Shown one piece after another: positions 9,177 through 16,946 of a stretch of 64,000 bases of DNA. The number at the start of each line of letters is the position of its first letter. Position 1 is the stretch's first letter. A model generated the notes under the pieces. The model ran no database searches and was not told where the DNA came from. It was given only the letters and a program-made list of their open reading frames with translations. The DNA lies in the NCBI RefSeq assembly GCF_027924605.1, contig NZ_AP027042.1:2023524-2087523 (forward strand). Reading direction: 5' to 3'. The DNA is from Dyella sp. GSA-30 (GTDB lineage Bacteria > Pseudomonadota > Gammaproteobacteria > Xanthomonadales > Rhodanobacteraceae). Both the position numbers and the translations under genes were made by a program.

Positions 9177-10478
9177 ATGTTCGGGTACTACCTTGATCTG
9201 GCGCTACATAGTCTTAAGCGCAACAAGGTGCTGACGGCCTTGATGGTGGTCGCGATTGCGCTGGGCATTGGCGCGAGCATGACGACGTTGACCGTGCTGC
9301 ACGTGCTTTCGGGCGATCCGCTGCCTGGCAGCAGCGCCACCTTGTTCAATCCGCGCATCGATCCTTTTTCGATGGATGGCTACGAGCCGAACAAACCGCC
9401 GCCGGAACAGGTCACCTGGACCGACGGCATGAATTTGCTGCACGCGGCACGCGCAGATCGGCAGGCGCTGATGACCGGCGGCGCCGTGCCGATCCAGCCC
9501 ACGCAGTCGAGCATCGACCCGTTTTATACCGACGCGCGCTATACCACGGCCGACTTCTTTCCCATGTTCAGCGTGCCGTTTCTGTACGGCCGTGGCTGGA
9601 ATGCCAGCGACGACGATGGCAAGGCGCGGGTGGTGGTGATTTCCAAATTGCTCAACGACAAGTTGTTCGAGGGCAAGGATAGTACCGGCCAGACGCTGCG
9701 CATGAAGGATACCTCGTTCCAGATCGTCGGCGTGCTGGGCGACTGGCGCGTCAACCCGCATTTCTACGATCTGAACATCGGCGACTACGCTGAAGCCGAA
9801 GATGTCTTCGTGCCGCTGTCGACGTCGCGCGACATGAAGCTTTCCTTGAACGGCTCCACCGATTGCTGGGGTTCGGGCGGCGATCCCGAGCACGCCGAGA
9901 ACACGCCTTGTGTGTGGCTACAGTTCTGGGTGCAGATCGTCGACCCGGCCAAGGTCGAAGCGTACAAGACGTTCTTGACCCATTACTCGCAGGAGCAGAA
10001 AACCCTTGGCCGTTTCGAGCGTGAGCCGAATGTGGCCTTGCTCGATGTCATGCAGTGGCTGGATTACAAGAAGGTGGTGCCCAGCGACGTGCGTCTGCAA
10101 ACGTGGCTGGCGCTTGGCTTCCTGCTGGTCTGTCTGGTCAACACCGTCGGTTTGATGCTGGCCAAGTTTCTGCGCCGGTCGGGCGAGCTTGGCGTGCGAC
10201 GCGCTCTGGGGGCCTCCCGCCGCGACGTGTTCATGCAGTTGCTGATCGAGGCCGGAGTCATTGGCCTGGCAGGCGGCATGGGGGGGCTGATGCTTGCCTA
10301 TACCGGCTTGTGGCTGGTGCGTCGGCAGCCATCCAGCTACGCCTCGCTCGCGCATCTGGATATGACGATGCTCCTTTCCACATTCCTGCTCGCCCTGATC
10401 AGCACGCTTTGTGCCGGCCTGTTGCCGGCGTGGCGTGCCTGCCAGATCACTCCCGCGTTGCAACTGAAGAGTCAGTGA
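9177..10478 (+). CDS. FtsX/MacB-type ABC permease A4 (pair 4, subfamily II)
   Basis: 433 residues. The start M-F-G-Y-Y is kept but the next segment reads LDLALHSLKRNKVLTALMVV and the first helix contains ALGIGASMTTLTVLHVLSG, diagnostic of subfamily II. C230 and C245 correspond to the core cysteines of A1-A3 although the intervening loop is shorter and different. Ends in LQLKSQ. The start at 9177 has a GGGGGAAGGG purine stretch just upstream; the open frame extends into B3 but that would overlap it. Confidence 0.9.
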   Translation: MFGYYLDLALHSLKRNKVLTALMVVAIALGIGASMTTLTVLHVLSGDPLPGSSATLFNPRIDPFSMDGYEPNKPPPEQVTWTDGMNLLHAARADRQALMTGGAVPIQPTQSSIDPFYTDARYTTADFFPMFSVPFLYGRGWNASDDDGKARVVVISKLLNDKLFEGKDSTGQTLRMKDTSFQIVGVLGDWRVNPHFYDLNIGDYAEAEDVFVPLSTSRDMKLSLNGSTDCWGSGGDPEHAENTPCVWLQFWVQIVDPAKVEAYKTFLTHYSQEQKTLGRFEREPNVALLDVMQWLDYKKVVPSDVRLQTWLALGFLLVCLVNTVGLMLAKFLRRSGELGVRRALGASRRDVFMQLLIEAGVIGLAGGMGGLMLAYTGLWLVRRQPSSYASLAHLDMTMLLSTFLLALISTLCAGLLPAWRACQITPALQLKSQ

Positions 10479-10486
10479 GAGCCGAT

Positions 10487-11707
10487 ATGGAAATTCTTCC
10501 CATCCTTTCGACGTTGCGCCGCCACAAGATCACCGCAGCGCTGTTGATCCTGGAGATCGCACTGACGTGCGCGATCGTCTGCAACGCCGTGTTCCTGATC
10601 ACCCAGCGCATCGACCGCATGAACATGCCCAGCGGCGTGGCGGAGAAAGAGCTGGTGCGTATACGTTTCGCCAGTATCGGCGCCAACGACGACAAATACG
10701 CTCGTGACCAGGAAGACCTGCAACTGTTGCGGCAGATTCCCGGGGTCACTCAAGTCGCTTCGGTCAATCAGGTGCCGTTCGGCAACTCGTCCAACAACAG
10801 CGGCGTGAAGATCGATCCCGATCAGAAGAAGTCGACCATTAACGCAACCAACTATTACGGCGTGAATCTTGCCGAAACCTTGGGTACGCAGCTGGTCGCC
10901 GGGCGCAATCTTCGCCCGGACGAATACGTCGACATGAAGACGATCATGGCCGCGCTGCAGACCAAGAACGACAAGGCCATGCCCAAGACGGTGGTGATCA
11001 CCCAGGCGATGGCGAATCGTTTGTGGCCAGGGCAAAACCCACTGGGGAAGCCGATCTATCTTGACCAGACGCCGCTATACGTCGTTGGTGTAGTCAAAGA
11101 GCTGGTGCGCCCGTCGATCTGGGACGACTCGATCGCGAAGTACAGCATGATCCTGCCCGCGCGTGTTGCCGAGGGTCAGTATCTGATTCGTACGTCGCCG
11201 CAAGATCGCGACCGCGTACTCAAGACAGCGCTGGAGAAGCTCAAGGCGGCCGATCCGCATCGCGTGATATTGAGCAAACAGGTCTGGGAAGACGTTCGCA
11301 CGCGTTTCTTCGAGGACGATCGCGCGATGACCGGCCTCCTGGCCGGCGTGTGCGTCGCGTTGCTGGTTGTTACCGCGTTGGGCATTGTCGGCCTGGGCAG
11401 TTTCTGGGTGGCACAACGGCGTCGTCAGATCGGCGTGCGTCGCGCACTCGGTGCCACGCGCGGCAATATCCTGCGCTACTTTCAGACGGAAAATTTTCTG
11501 CTGGCCACGATAGGCATCGTTCTGGGCATGGCGCTGGCGTACGGCATCAACTTGTTCCTGATGGTGCATTACGAGCTGCCGCGATTGCCCGGATCCTATT
11601 TCCCGATCGGTGCCATCGCCTTATGGGCGGTAGGACAGATTGCCGTTCTGGGGCCGGCCATGCGTGCGGCAGCCGTGCCGCCCGTGGTGGCGACGCGGGC
11701 GGCCTGA
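10487..11707 (+). CDS. FtsX/MacB-type ABC permease B4 (pair 4, subfamily II)
   Basis: 406 residues beginning MEILPILSTLRRHKITAAL, unlike the MLQI(K/R)PI start of B1-B3. The loop before the last two helices reads SFWVAQRRRQIGVRRALGAT, and the C-terminus is PPVVATRAA, the pattern of B4-B6. A helix-breaking NSSNNSG run in the periplasmic core (about residue 102) is unique to this copy. It begins 8 nt after A4 with GAGAG as a modest ribosome-binding site. Confidence 0.9.
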   Translation: MEILPILSTLRRHKITAALLILEIALTCAIVCNAVFLITQRIDRMNMPSGVAEKELVRIRFASIGANDDKYARDQEDLQLLRQIPGVTQVASVNQVPFGNSSNNSGVKIDPDQKKSTINATNYYGVNLAETLGTQLVAGRNLRPDEYVDMKTIMAALQTKNDKAMPKTVVITQAMANRLWPGQNPLGKPIYLDQTPLYVVGVVKELVRPSIWDDSIAKYSMILPARVAEGQYLIRTSPQDRDRVLKTALEKLKAADPHRVILSKQVWEDVRTRFFEDDRAMTGLLAGVCVALLVVTALGIVGLGSFWVAQRRRQIGVRRALGATRGNILRYFQTENFLLATIGIVLGMALAYGINLFLMVHYELPRLPGSYFPIGAIALWAVGQIAVLGPAMRAAAVPPVVATRAA

Positions 11708-11728
11708 TCGATCGGCGAGGAGAGGCTG

Positions 11729-13045
11729 ATGTTCGGTTATTACCTGGATCTTGCACTGCGTAGCTTGAAGCGCAACCGCGTGCTGACCGCGCTGATGGTG
11801 ATTGCCATCGCAGTCGGCATCGGTACGAGCATGACCACGCTGACGGTCATGTATCTGCTGTCGGGCGATCCGCTGCCTGGACGCAGCGAGCACATCTTCT
11901 ATCCGCAGCTCGACGCCGAAACCGGCAAGGGGATGGTGCGCAGCCGTCCGGCCGATCTGCTCGATTACCCCAGTGCCAGGGATCTATGGAGTAGCGGCAA
12001 GGCCGATCGCCAGACGATGACGGCCGAGGCGCTGGTAAAGATTCAGCCGGTCGAGGCCGGTCGGCATCCGTCCATGATCGACACGTTGACCACGACCAGC
12101 GCCTTCTTTTCGATGTTCAACGTACCGTTTCGCTATGGCGGCCCGTGGCAGCCGGCCGATGACGAGGCGCGTTCGCGAACGGTAGTCATCAGCGAACGCC
12201 TCAATCAACAGCTGTTTGCCGGTGCAAACAGCGTCGGTCGCACGCTGCGTGTCGATAGCAACGATTTGCGTATCGTAGGCGTGCTTGATCATTGGCGCCC
12301 GTCGCCTCGGTTCTATATGGTCGTGGGTGGGCATGGTGCCAGCGATACCAGCGATCTCTATAAGCCGCCGCATGATCTCATGCTGCCGTTGTCGACCGCG
12401 CTGGATCTGCATTCGCAGTTCAGCTGGTTCAGCTGCTGGGGCAATGTCGATCCAAAGAACATGGCGGCCGCGGCTTGTGAATGGGTGGGATTGTGGGTGC
12501 AGCTGGATACGCCGGCCACGCGTTCGGCGTACCGAGACTACCTGCGCGACTACGATGCGCAGCAACGTAGCCTGGGCCGTTTCGATCACCCACCCAACAT
12601 TCGCATGATGTCGCTGATGCAATGGCTGGACTTCAATCAGGTGGTGCCCAAGGACGTGCAATTGCAGACCTGGCTGGCCTTCGGCTTTCTGGTCATCTGC
12701 CTGTGCAATACCGTGGGTCTGCTGCTGGTGAAGTTCCTTGGTCGCAGCGGTGAGATCGGGGTGCGTCGCGCCATGGGCGCTTCGCGGAGCGACATCTTCA
12801 TGCAGTGTCTGGTGGAGGCTGGTGCCGTAGGCCTGTTGGGGGGCATCGGTGGCCTGCTGCTCGCATGGTTCGGACTTTGGCTGGTCCGTCAGCAGAAGGT
12901 GGCGTACGCCGATCTGGCACAGCTCGATCCGATGCTGCTGTTGGTCACCGTGGCGATGGCCATCCTGGCGAGCCTGCTTGCCGGCCTGCTTCCGGCGGTG
13001 CGCGCAAGCCGTGTCCCACCCGCTCTTCAGATCAAGGTGAGCTGA
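11729..13045 (+). CDS. FtsX/MacB-type ABC permease A5 (pair 5, subfamily II)
   Basis: 438 residues, close to A4 and A6 in the first helix (AVGIGTSMTTLTVMYLLSG) and in the C-terminal membrane hairpin. C236 and C250 keep the core Cys pair. Ends in LQIKVS. A strong GAGGAGAGG ribosome-binding site precedes the ATG. It follows B4 by 21 nt and is separated from B5 by only 3 nt, the tightest junction in the array, consistent with coupled translation of one A+B pair. Confidence 0.9.
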   Translation: MFGYYLDLALRSLKRNRVLTALMVIAIAVGIGTSMTTLTVMYLLSGDPLPGRSEHIFYPQLDAETGKGMVRSRPADLLDYPSARDLWSSGKADRQTMTAEALVKIQPVEAGRHPSMIDTLTTTSAFFSMFNVPFRYGGPWQPADDEARSRTVVISERLNQQLFAGANSVGRTLRVDSNDLRIVGVLDHWRPSPRFYMVVGGHGASDTSDLYKPPHDLMLPLSTALDLHSQFSWFSCWGNVDPKNMAAAACEWVGLWVQLDTPATRSAYRDYLRDYDAQQRSLGRFDHPPNIRMMSLMQWLDFNQVVPKDVQLQTWLAFGFLVICLCNTVGLLLVKFLGRSGEIGVRRAMGASRSDIFMQCLVEAGAVGLLGGIGGLLLAWFGLWLVRQQKVAYADLAQLDPMLLLVTVAMAILASLLAGLLPAVRASRVPPALQIKVS

Positions 13046-13048
13046 GCC

Positions 13049-14254
13049 ATGCGTATGGATATCCGTCATGTCGCCGCTGCACTGCGCCGCCATCGCATGG
13101 CAACCCTGTTGATCGGCCTGCAGATCGCGCTTGCATGCGCGGTACTGTGCAATGCGCTCTTTCTACTCAGCAATCGCCTGCAATTGATGAGCATGGCCTC
13201 GGGGGTGGACGAGTCGCACCTGGTGGCGCTGTCGTTGCAGGGTACGGGCAATGACCTGGGGCGCGATACCTTGCTACGTATCAAGCAGGGCTTGCGTGGG
13301 ATCGCCGGCGTCGAATCGGTAAGCATGACCAATGCCGTGCCCTTCACCCAGCAGGCGGGCGAAATCGGTTTTCGAAGCGTTCTCGATGATCCTCAATACA
13401 ATCAGCAAGGTCATTTCTACGTCGCCGACAATGACTTTATTCGTACCGTCGGTGTGCATCTGGCCGACGGCCGCTGGCTGGGCGACGATGAAGCGGCCAA
13501 CTCGACATCGTTCCTGCCCTCATCGCCATCGATCCTGATGTCGCGTTCCTACGCGCAGCATATCTGGCCGGGGCAGCCCTCCCTGGGCCAGGTGCTCTTT
13601 GCCGACGGCGCGCAACGCCGCGTGGTGGGATTGATCGAGGACCTCGCACGGCCCAACCCCGAGCCGCTGATATTGCATAACACGGTGCTGATCACCGGCA
13701 GCAATGTCCTCGGGCAGGTATTTGTACTGCGTACCGGTCCGCTCTCGCGAGACCGGGTCTTGCGTCAGGCCCTCGACGCAGTGGCGCGCATCGCACCGGA
13801 TGTCGTGGTCGACCTGGATTATTCGGGCACGCTCAGCGAATTGCGTGATCGCTATTTCGCTTCCAATCGGGCCATGGCTGCCATGCTTTGCGGGATCATC
13901 GCCGCCATGCTGCTGGTGACCGCACTGGGTATTGTCGGGCTGGCCAGTTTCTGGGTGCAGCAACGGCGGCGTCAGATCGGCATCCGCCGCGCCATCGGTG
14001 CTCGCCGCAGCGATATCCTCAGCTATTTCCAGACCGAAAACTTTCTCATCGTCAGCGGCGGTATCGCGCTGGGCATGGTGATGGCCTTTGCGCTCAATAT
14101 CGTTCTGATGAAGCTCTACGAAGTACCGCGCCTACCGCTGGCCTATCTACCCTGGGGCGCGGTCACGCTTTGGATACTGGGGCAATTGGCAGTACTCGGG
14201 CCGGCCATTCGCGCCGCACGCGTGCCGCCCGTAGTAGCGACGCGGTCAGTCTGA
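13049..14254 (+). CDS. FtsX/MacB-type ABC permease B5 (pair 5, subfamily II)
   Basis: 401 residues, the shortest of the array. The N-terminus MRMDIRHVAAALRRHRMATLL replaces the usual hydrophobic MxxxPIL start but keeps the LRRH motif before helix 1. The ATPase-side loop is SFWVQQRRRQIGIRRAIGAR. C-terminus PPVVATRSV. An internal ATG two codons on (13055) is a possible alternative start. Substrate or function cannot be told from sequence. Confidence 0.9.
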   Translation: MRMDIRHVAAALRRHRMATLLIGLQIALACAVLCNALFLLSNRLQLMSMASGVDESHLVALSLQGTGNDLGRDTLLRIKQGLRGIAGVESVSMTNAVPFTQQAGEIGFRSVLDDPQYNQQGHFYVADNDFIRTVGVHLADGRWLGDDEAANSTSFLPSSPSILMSRSYAQHIWPGQPSLGQVLFADGAQRRVVGLIEDLARPNPEPLILHNTVLITGSNVLGQVFVLRTGPLSRDRVLRQALDAVARIAPDVVVDLDYSGTLSELRDRYFASNRAMAAMLCGIIAAMLLVTALGIVGLASFWVQQRRRQIGIRRAIGARRSDILSYFQTENFLIVSGGIALGMVMAFALNIVLMKLYEVPRLPLAYLPWGAVTLWILGQLAVLGPAIRAARVPPVVATRSV

Positions 14255-14272
14255 CATCGAGGGAGCGAGAGC

Positions 14273-15583
14273 GTGTTGAGTTATTACTGGTCGTTGGCGC
14301 TGCACAGCATGTGGCGCAGCAAGGTATTGACCGTCTTGATGGTGGTGGCGATAGGACTGGGCATCGGCGCGAGCATGACGATGCTCACGGTGCTGCATGT
14401 GATGTCGGGCGATCCGCTGCCTGGGCGAAGCCATGTGTTGTTCTATCCGCATGTCGATCCACTGCCGCTGAAATTCAGCACGGCGGCCGATTACGATCCC
14501 GCCGACAATATGACCTGGCCCGACGCCATGGCCTTGCTTAAAGCGCGTCGCGCCACCCGTCAGGCGGCGATGGCCGGTGGTGAGGTGCTGGTGCGTGCGC
14601 CGTTGCACGGCAACAGCCCGTTTCTCATCGATGGGCGCTATACCACGGCGGACTTTTTCGCGATGTTCGGCGTGCCCTTTGCGGCTGGCGAAGGATGGTC
14701 GGCCGATGACGATGCCGCACGTGCGCGCCTGGTGGTGCTGTCGACGTCATTAGCGCGCAAGTTGTTCGGCGATGCCGGGGCCGTCGGTCGTTCGGTACGC
14801 CTGGACGATACCGACTATCGCGTCGTGGGCGTGATCGCCGACTGGCAGCCCGAGCCGTTGTTCTACAGCGACAGCGTGTCTCGCACCTTTGGCGCCACGG
14901 ATCAGTTCTTTATGCCGCTGAGCGTTGCGGTGGACCTGAAGCTGGCGGGCACTGGCAATTTCTCCGGCTGGGGCCATGACGAGGACAACACGAAGATGGT
15001 CAGTCCGACCACCTCCTGGCTGCAGTTCTGGGTCCAGTTGGACAGCCCGGACGCGGTAGCGGCGTATCGGCAGTTCCTGGTGGACTATTCGGCGCAGCAG
15101 AAGGCGCTGGGACGTTTCGAGCGGGAGCCATCGCAGGCGCGGCTCGATACCCTGGCACAGCGGCTGGACCATCAGCATCTGGTGCCGGGCGATGTACGCC
15201 TGCAGCTGTGGCTGGCGCTGAGTTTCCTGGTGGTCTGCGTGCTGAACATCGTGGCCTTGCTGCTGGCCAAGTTTCTGCGCCGCAGTGGCGAGCTCAGCGT
15301 ACGCCGGGCGCTGGGTGCTCGCCGACGTGACATCTTTCTGCAACTGGGCATGGAGGCCCTGGCCATCGGCGTCATCGGCGGCGTTCTGGGCTTGCTGCTT
15401 GCTCAAGTGGGCCTATGGAGCGTGAGGCAGCGCCCCGATGACTATGCGCAACTGGCCAGCATGGACGTGTCGATGCTGGCGATGACCTTCGCGCTGTCGA
15501 TCGCGGCCTGTCTTTTGGCGGGTTTCATTCCGGCCTGGCGCGCGTCGCGCGTGCCGCCCGCGCTGCAGATGAAACAGCTTTGA
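14273..15583 (+). CDS. FtsX/MacB-type ABC permease A6 (pair 6, subfamily II)
   Basis: 436 residues starting at a GTG preceded by GAGGGAGCGAGAGC. First helix region ALGI-type as in A4 (GLGIGASMTMLTVLHVMSG). Unlike A1-A5 it has lost both core cysteines: the aligned positions are Gly232 and a Thr in VSPTTSW. The ATPase-side loop ELSVRRALGARRRDIF is also slightly off the family pattern (S for G). It is the most divergent A gene and the last one. Confidence 0.9.
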   Translation: MLSYYWSLALHSMWRSKVLTVLMVVAIGLGIGASMTMLTVLHVMSGDPLPGRSHVLFYPHVDPLPLKFSTAADYDPADNMTWPDAMALLKARRATRQAAMAGGEVLVRAPLHGNSPFLIDGRYTTADFFAMFGVPFAAGEGWSADDDAARARLVVLSTSLARKLFGDAGAVGRSVRLDDTDYRVVGVIADWQPEPLFYSDSVSRTFGATDQFFMPLSVAVDLKLAGTGNFSGWGHDEDNTKMVSPTTSWLQFWVQLDSPDAVAAYRQFLVDYSAQQKALGRFEREPSQARLDTLAQRLDHQHLVPGDVRLQLWLALSFLVVCVLNIVALLLAKFLRRSGELSVRRALGARRRDIFLQLGMEALAIGVIGGVLGLLLAQVGLWSVRQRPDDYAQLASMDVSMLAMTFALSIAACLLAGFIPAWRASRVPPALQMKQL

Positions 15584-15593
15584 GGTGCCCGCC

Positions 15594-16838
15594 ATGACGC
15601 TCAATCTTCGTCCCATCCTGGTCAGCCTGCGGCACCACAAGCTCACCGCCTTTCTGCTTTTGCTGCAGGTCGCCGTAACCTGCGCCATCGTCTCCAACGT
15701 TACCTTTATCGTCGAACGCAGGATCGAGCGGGTCAACGTGATCAGCGGCGTGGACGAGTCGTCGCTGTCGGTGATCGGCAGCGCGGTGACGCGAAAAGAC
15801 GAGAACCTGCCGGCGCGCTATGCCACCGATCTGACCGCGCTGCGCACCATTCCAGGCGTGCAGATGGCCGTTGCGGTAGATAGCGTGCCATTCGGCGGGA
15901 GCGAGTCGTCTTACGGCACCTGCGCCAGCAAACAGGACTTCGAACAGGCGATGGCGTCGCGCACGGCTTTTTCCAAGCAGGGCGGGTGCCTGCAGGTGGA
16001 TACATACGCAGGCAGCGCCGGTCAGATCGAGGCCCTGGGCCTGAAGCTCGTCGCCGGCCGCGATTTCGTCGACGACGACTATGTAACCGATAGCGACCAC
16101 GTCCATTCGACCGTCATCAGCCGCGAGCTTGCACAACGTCTGTTTCACGGTGAATCCGCCTTGGGCAAGGAGCTCTACAGCGGATCGGGCAAGCCCATCC
16201 GTGTCGTGGGCATTGTCGACACGCTGCTGCGTCCGCAGCTGCGCGGGGACAAGAATCAATACACGATGCTTTGGCCGATGTCGCCTGGCTATGGCAACGT
16301 GATCTATCTGCTCAAGAGCGCGCCGGGCGATCGCGAACGCATCCTGAAGCAGGCGCCGGATGTTCTGCTCGGACAAAGCCGGGAGCGGATCATCGATGTC
16401 GACGGCGTGAGCACGTTCACGCAACTGCGGATGAAGTATTTCCGGCGCGACGTGACCATGATCGGCCTGCTGATCGCCTCGGCGCTTGGCCTGCTGTTCG
16501 TGACGGCGCTGGGCGTGGCGGGGCTCGCCAATTTCTGGGTGCAGCAACGGACCCGGCAGATCGGCATCCGCCGCGCGATCGGCGCCACGCAGGGCGACAT
16601 CCTGCGCTACTTCCATGTCGAGAACTTTCTAATCGTGACCGGCGGCATCGTCCTGGGCATGTTCCTGGCCCTGATGCTCAATATCTTCCTGATGAAGTAC
16701 TACGAGCTGCCGCGCCTGCCGGGCGTCTACCTGCCGATCGGAGCCATCCTGCTCTGGACGCTGGGTCAGCTGGCTGTCCTGGGGCCGGCATGGCGTGCCG
16801 CCCGGGTGCCTCCGGTGGTGGCGACACGGTCCTCGTGA
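15594..16838 (+). CDS. FtsX/MacB-type ABC permease B6 (pair 6, subfamily II)
   Basis: 414 residues starting MTLNLRPILVSLRHHKLTA; a GTG nine bases upstream is in frame but the ATG has GAGGTG six bases before it. Helix 1 at about 20-40, periplasmic core with an extra Cys-containing segment (YGTCASKQDF, and GGCLQVD about 20 residues later) not seen in B1-B5, then ANFWVQQRTRQIGIRRAIGAT and PPVVATRSS. If those two cysteines pair, this B subunit has gained a disulfide where its partner A6 has lost one. It ends the permease array. Confidence 0.9.
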   Translation: MTLNLRPILVSLRHHKLTAFLLLLQVAVTCAIVSNVTFIVERRIERVNVISGVDESSLSVIGSAVTRKDENLPARYATDLTALRTIPGVQMAVAVDSVPFGGSESSYGTCASKQDFEQAMASRTAFSKQGGCLQVDTYAGSAGQIEALGLKLVAGRDFVDDDYVTDSDHVHSTVISRELAQRLFHGESALGKELYSGSGKPIRVVGIVDTLLRPQLRGDKNQYTMLWPMSPGYGNVIYLLKSAPGDRERILKQAPDVLLGQSRERIIDVDGVSTFTQLRMKYFRRDVTMIGLLIASALGLLFVTALGVAGLANFWVQQRTRQIGIRRAIGATQGDILRYFHVENFLIVTGGIVLGMFLALMLNIFLMKYYELPRLPGVYLPIGAILLWTLGQLAVLGPAWRAARVPPVVATRSS

Positions 16839-16851
16839 ACTACAGTAAAGT

Positions 16852-16874
16852 CGGTCGCTGGCACGACCGGCTTT
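16852..16874 (+). terminator. Weak stem-loop after the permease array
   Basis: CGGTCG (16852-16857) and CGACCG (16864-16869) pair around a 6-nt loop and are followed by GCTTTT. The stem is short and the T run is only four, so it may be a weak terminator or only a partial block between the permease operon and the regulator gene. Confidence 0.35.
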
Positions 16875-16879
16875 TCACT

Positions 16880-16897
16880 CCATGACCAAAGTCATGG
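16880..16897. promoter_or_regulatory. Perfect palindrome overlapping the -24 element
   Basis: CCATGAC and GTCATGG form 7-bp perfect arms around CAAA. The right arm ends in the GG of the -24 element of the sigma54 promoter described next. A site in this place could be an operator where a protein blocks or tunes the promoter; bacterial enhancer-binding proteins more often bind 80-150 bp upstream, so the owner of this site is unknown. Confidence 0.4.
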
Positions 16898-16910
16898 CAA
16901 CCTTTTGGCA
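16895..16910 (+). promoter_or_regulatory. Putative sigma54 (-24/-12) promoter of the response-regulator gene
   Basis: The sequence TGGCAACCTTTTGGCA has GG at 16896-16897 and GC at 16908-16909 with exactly ten bases between, and matches the consensus TGGCAC-N5-TTGC(A/T) at most key positions. Predicted transcription start is near 16921, giving a 26-nt leader to the ATG at 16947. Because the gene behind it encodes a sigma54 activator, self-activation is plausible. The match is by eye. Confidence 0.55.
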
Positions 16911-16946
16911 TGGAGCTGCATCCATGTCGGCATGTGTAGACGAAAA

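Larger units (their letters stand above)
1421..16838 (+). repeat. Tandem array of six duplicated two-gene permease units
   Basis: Six A+B permease pairs stand head to tail without any other gene between them (units begin at 1421, 3994, 6567, 9177, 11729 and 14273; period about 2.55-2.6 kb). Pairs 1-3 and pairs 4-6 form two sequence groups. The junctions before A2 and A3 share almost the same 22-nt spacer with the same GGGAGCA ribosome-binding site. The simplest reading is stepwise unequal duplication of a two-gene unit. Confidence 0.9.

Noticed and set aside
1421-16838. Assembly duplication as an explanation for the permease array
   Set aside because: The copies differ clearly in their periplasmic cores and lengths, so they are real paralogues and not a repeated contig; long-read confirmation would still be the clean test.
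16852-16874. TGGCACG-type -24 element at 16859
   Set aside because: The GC falls two bases short of the required distance; the site at 16895-16910 fits exactly.
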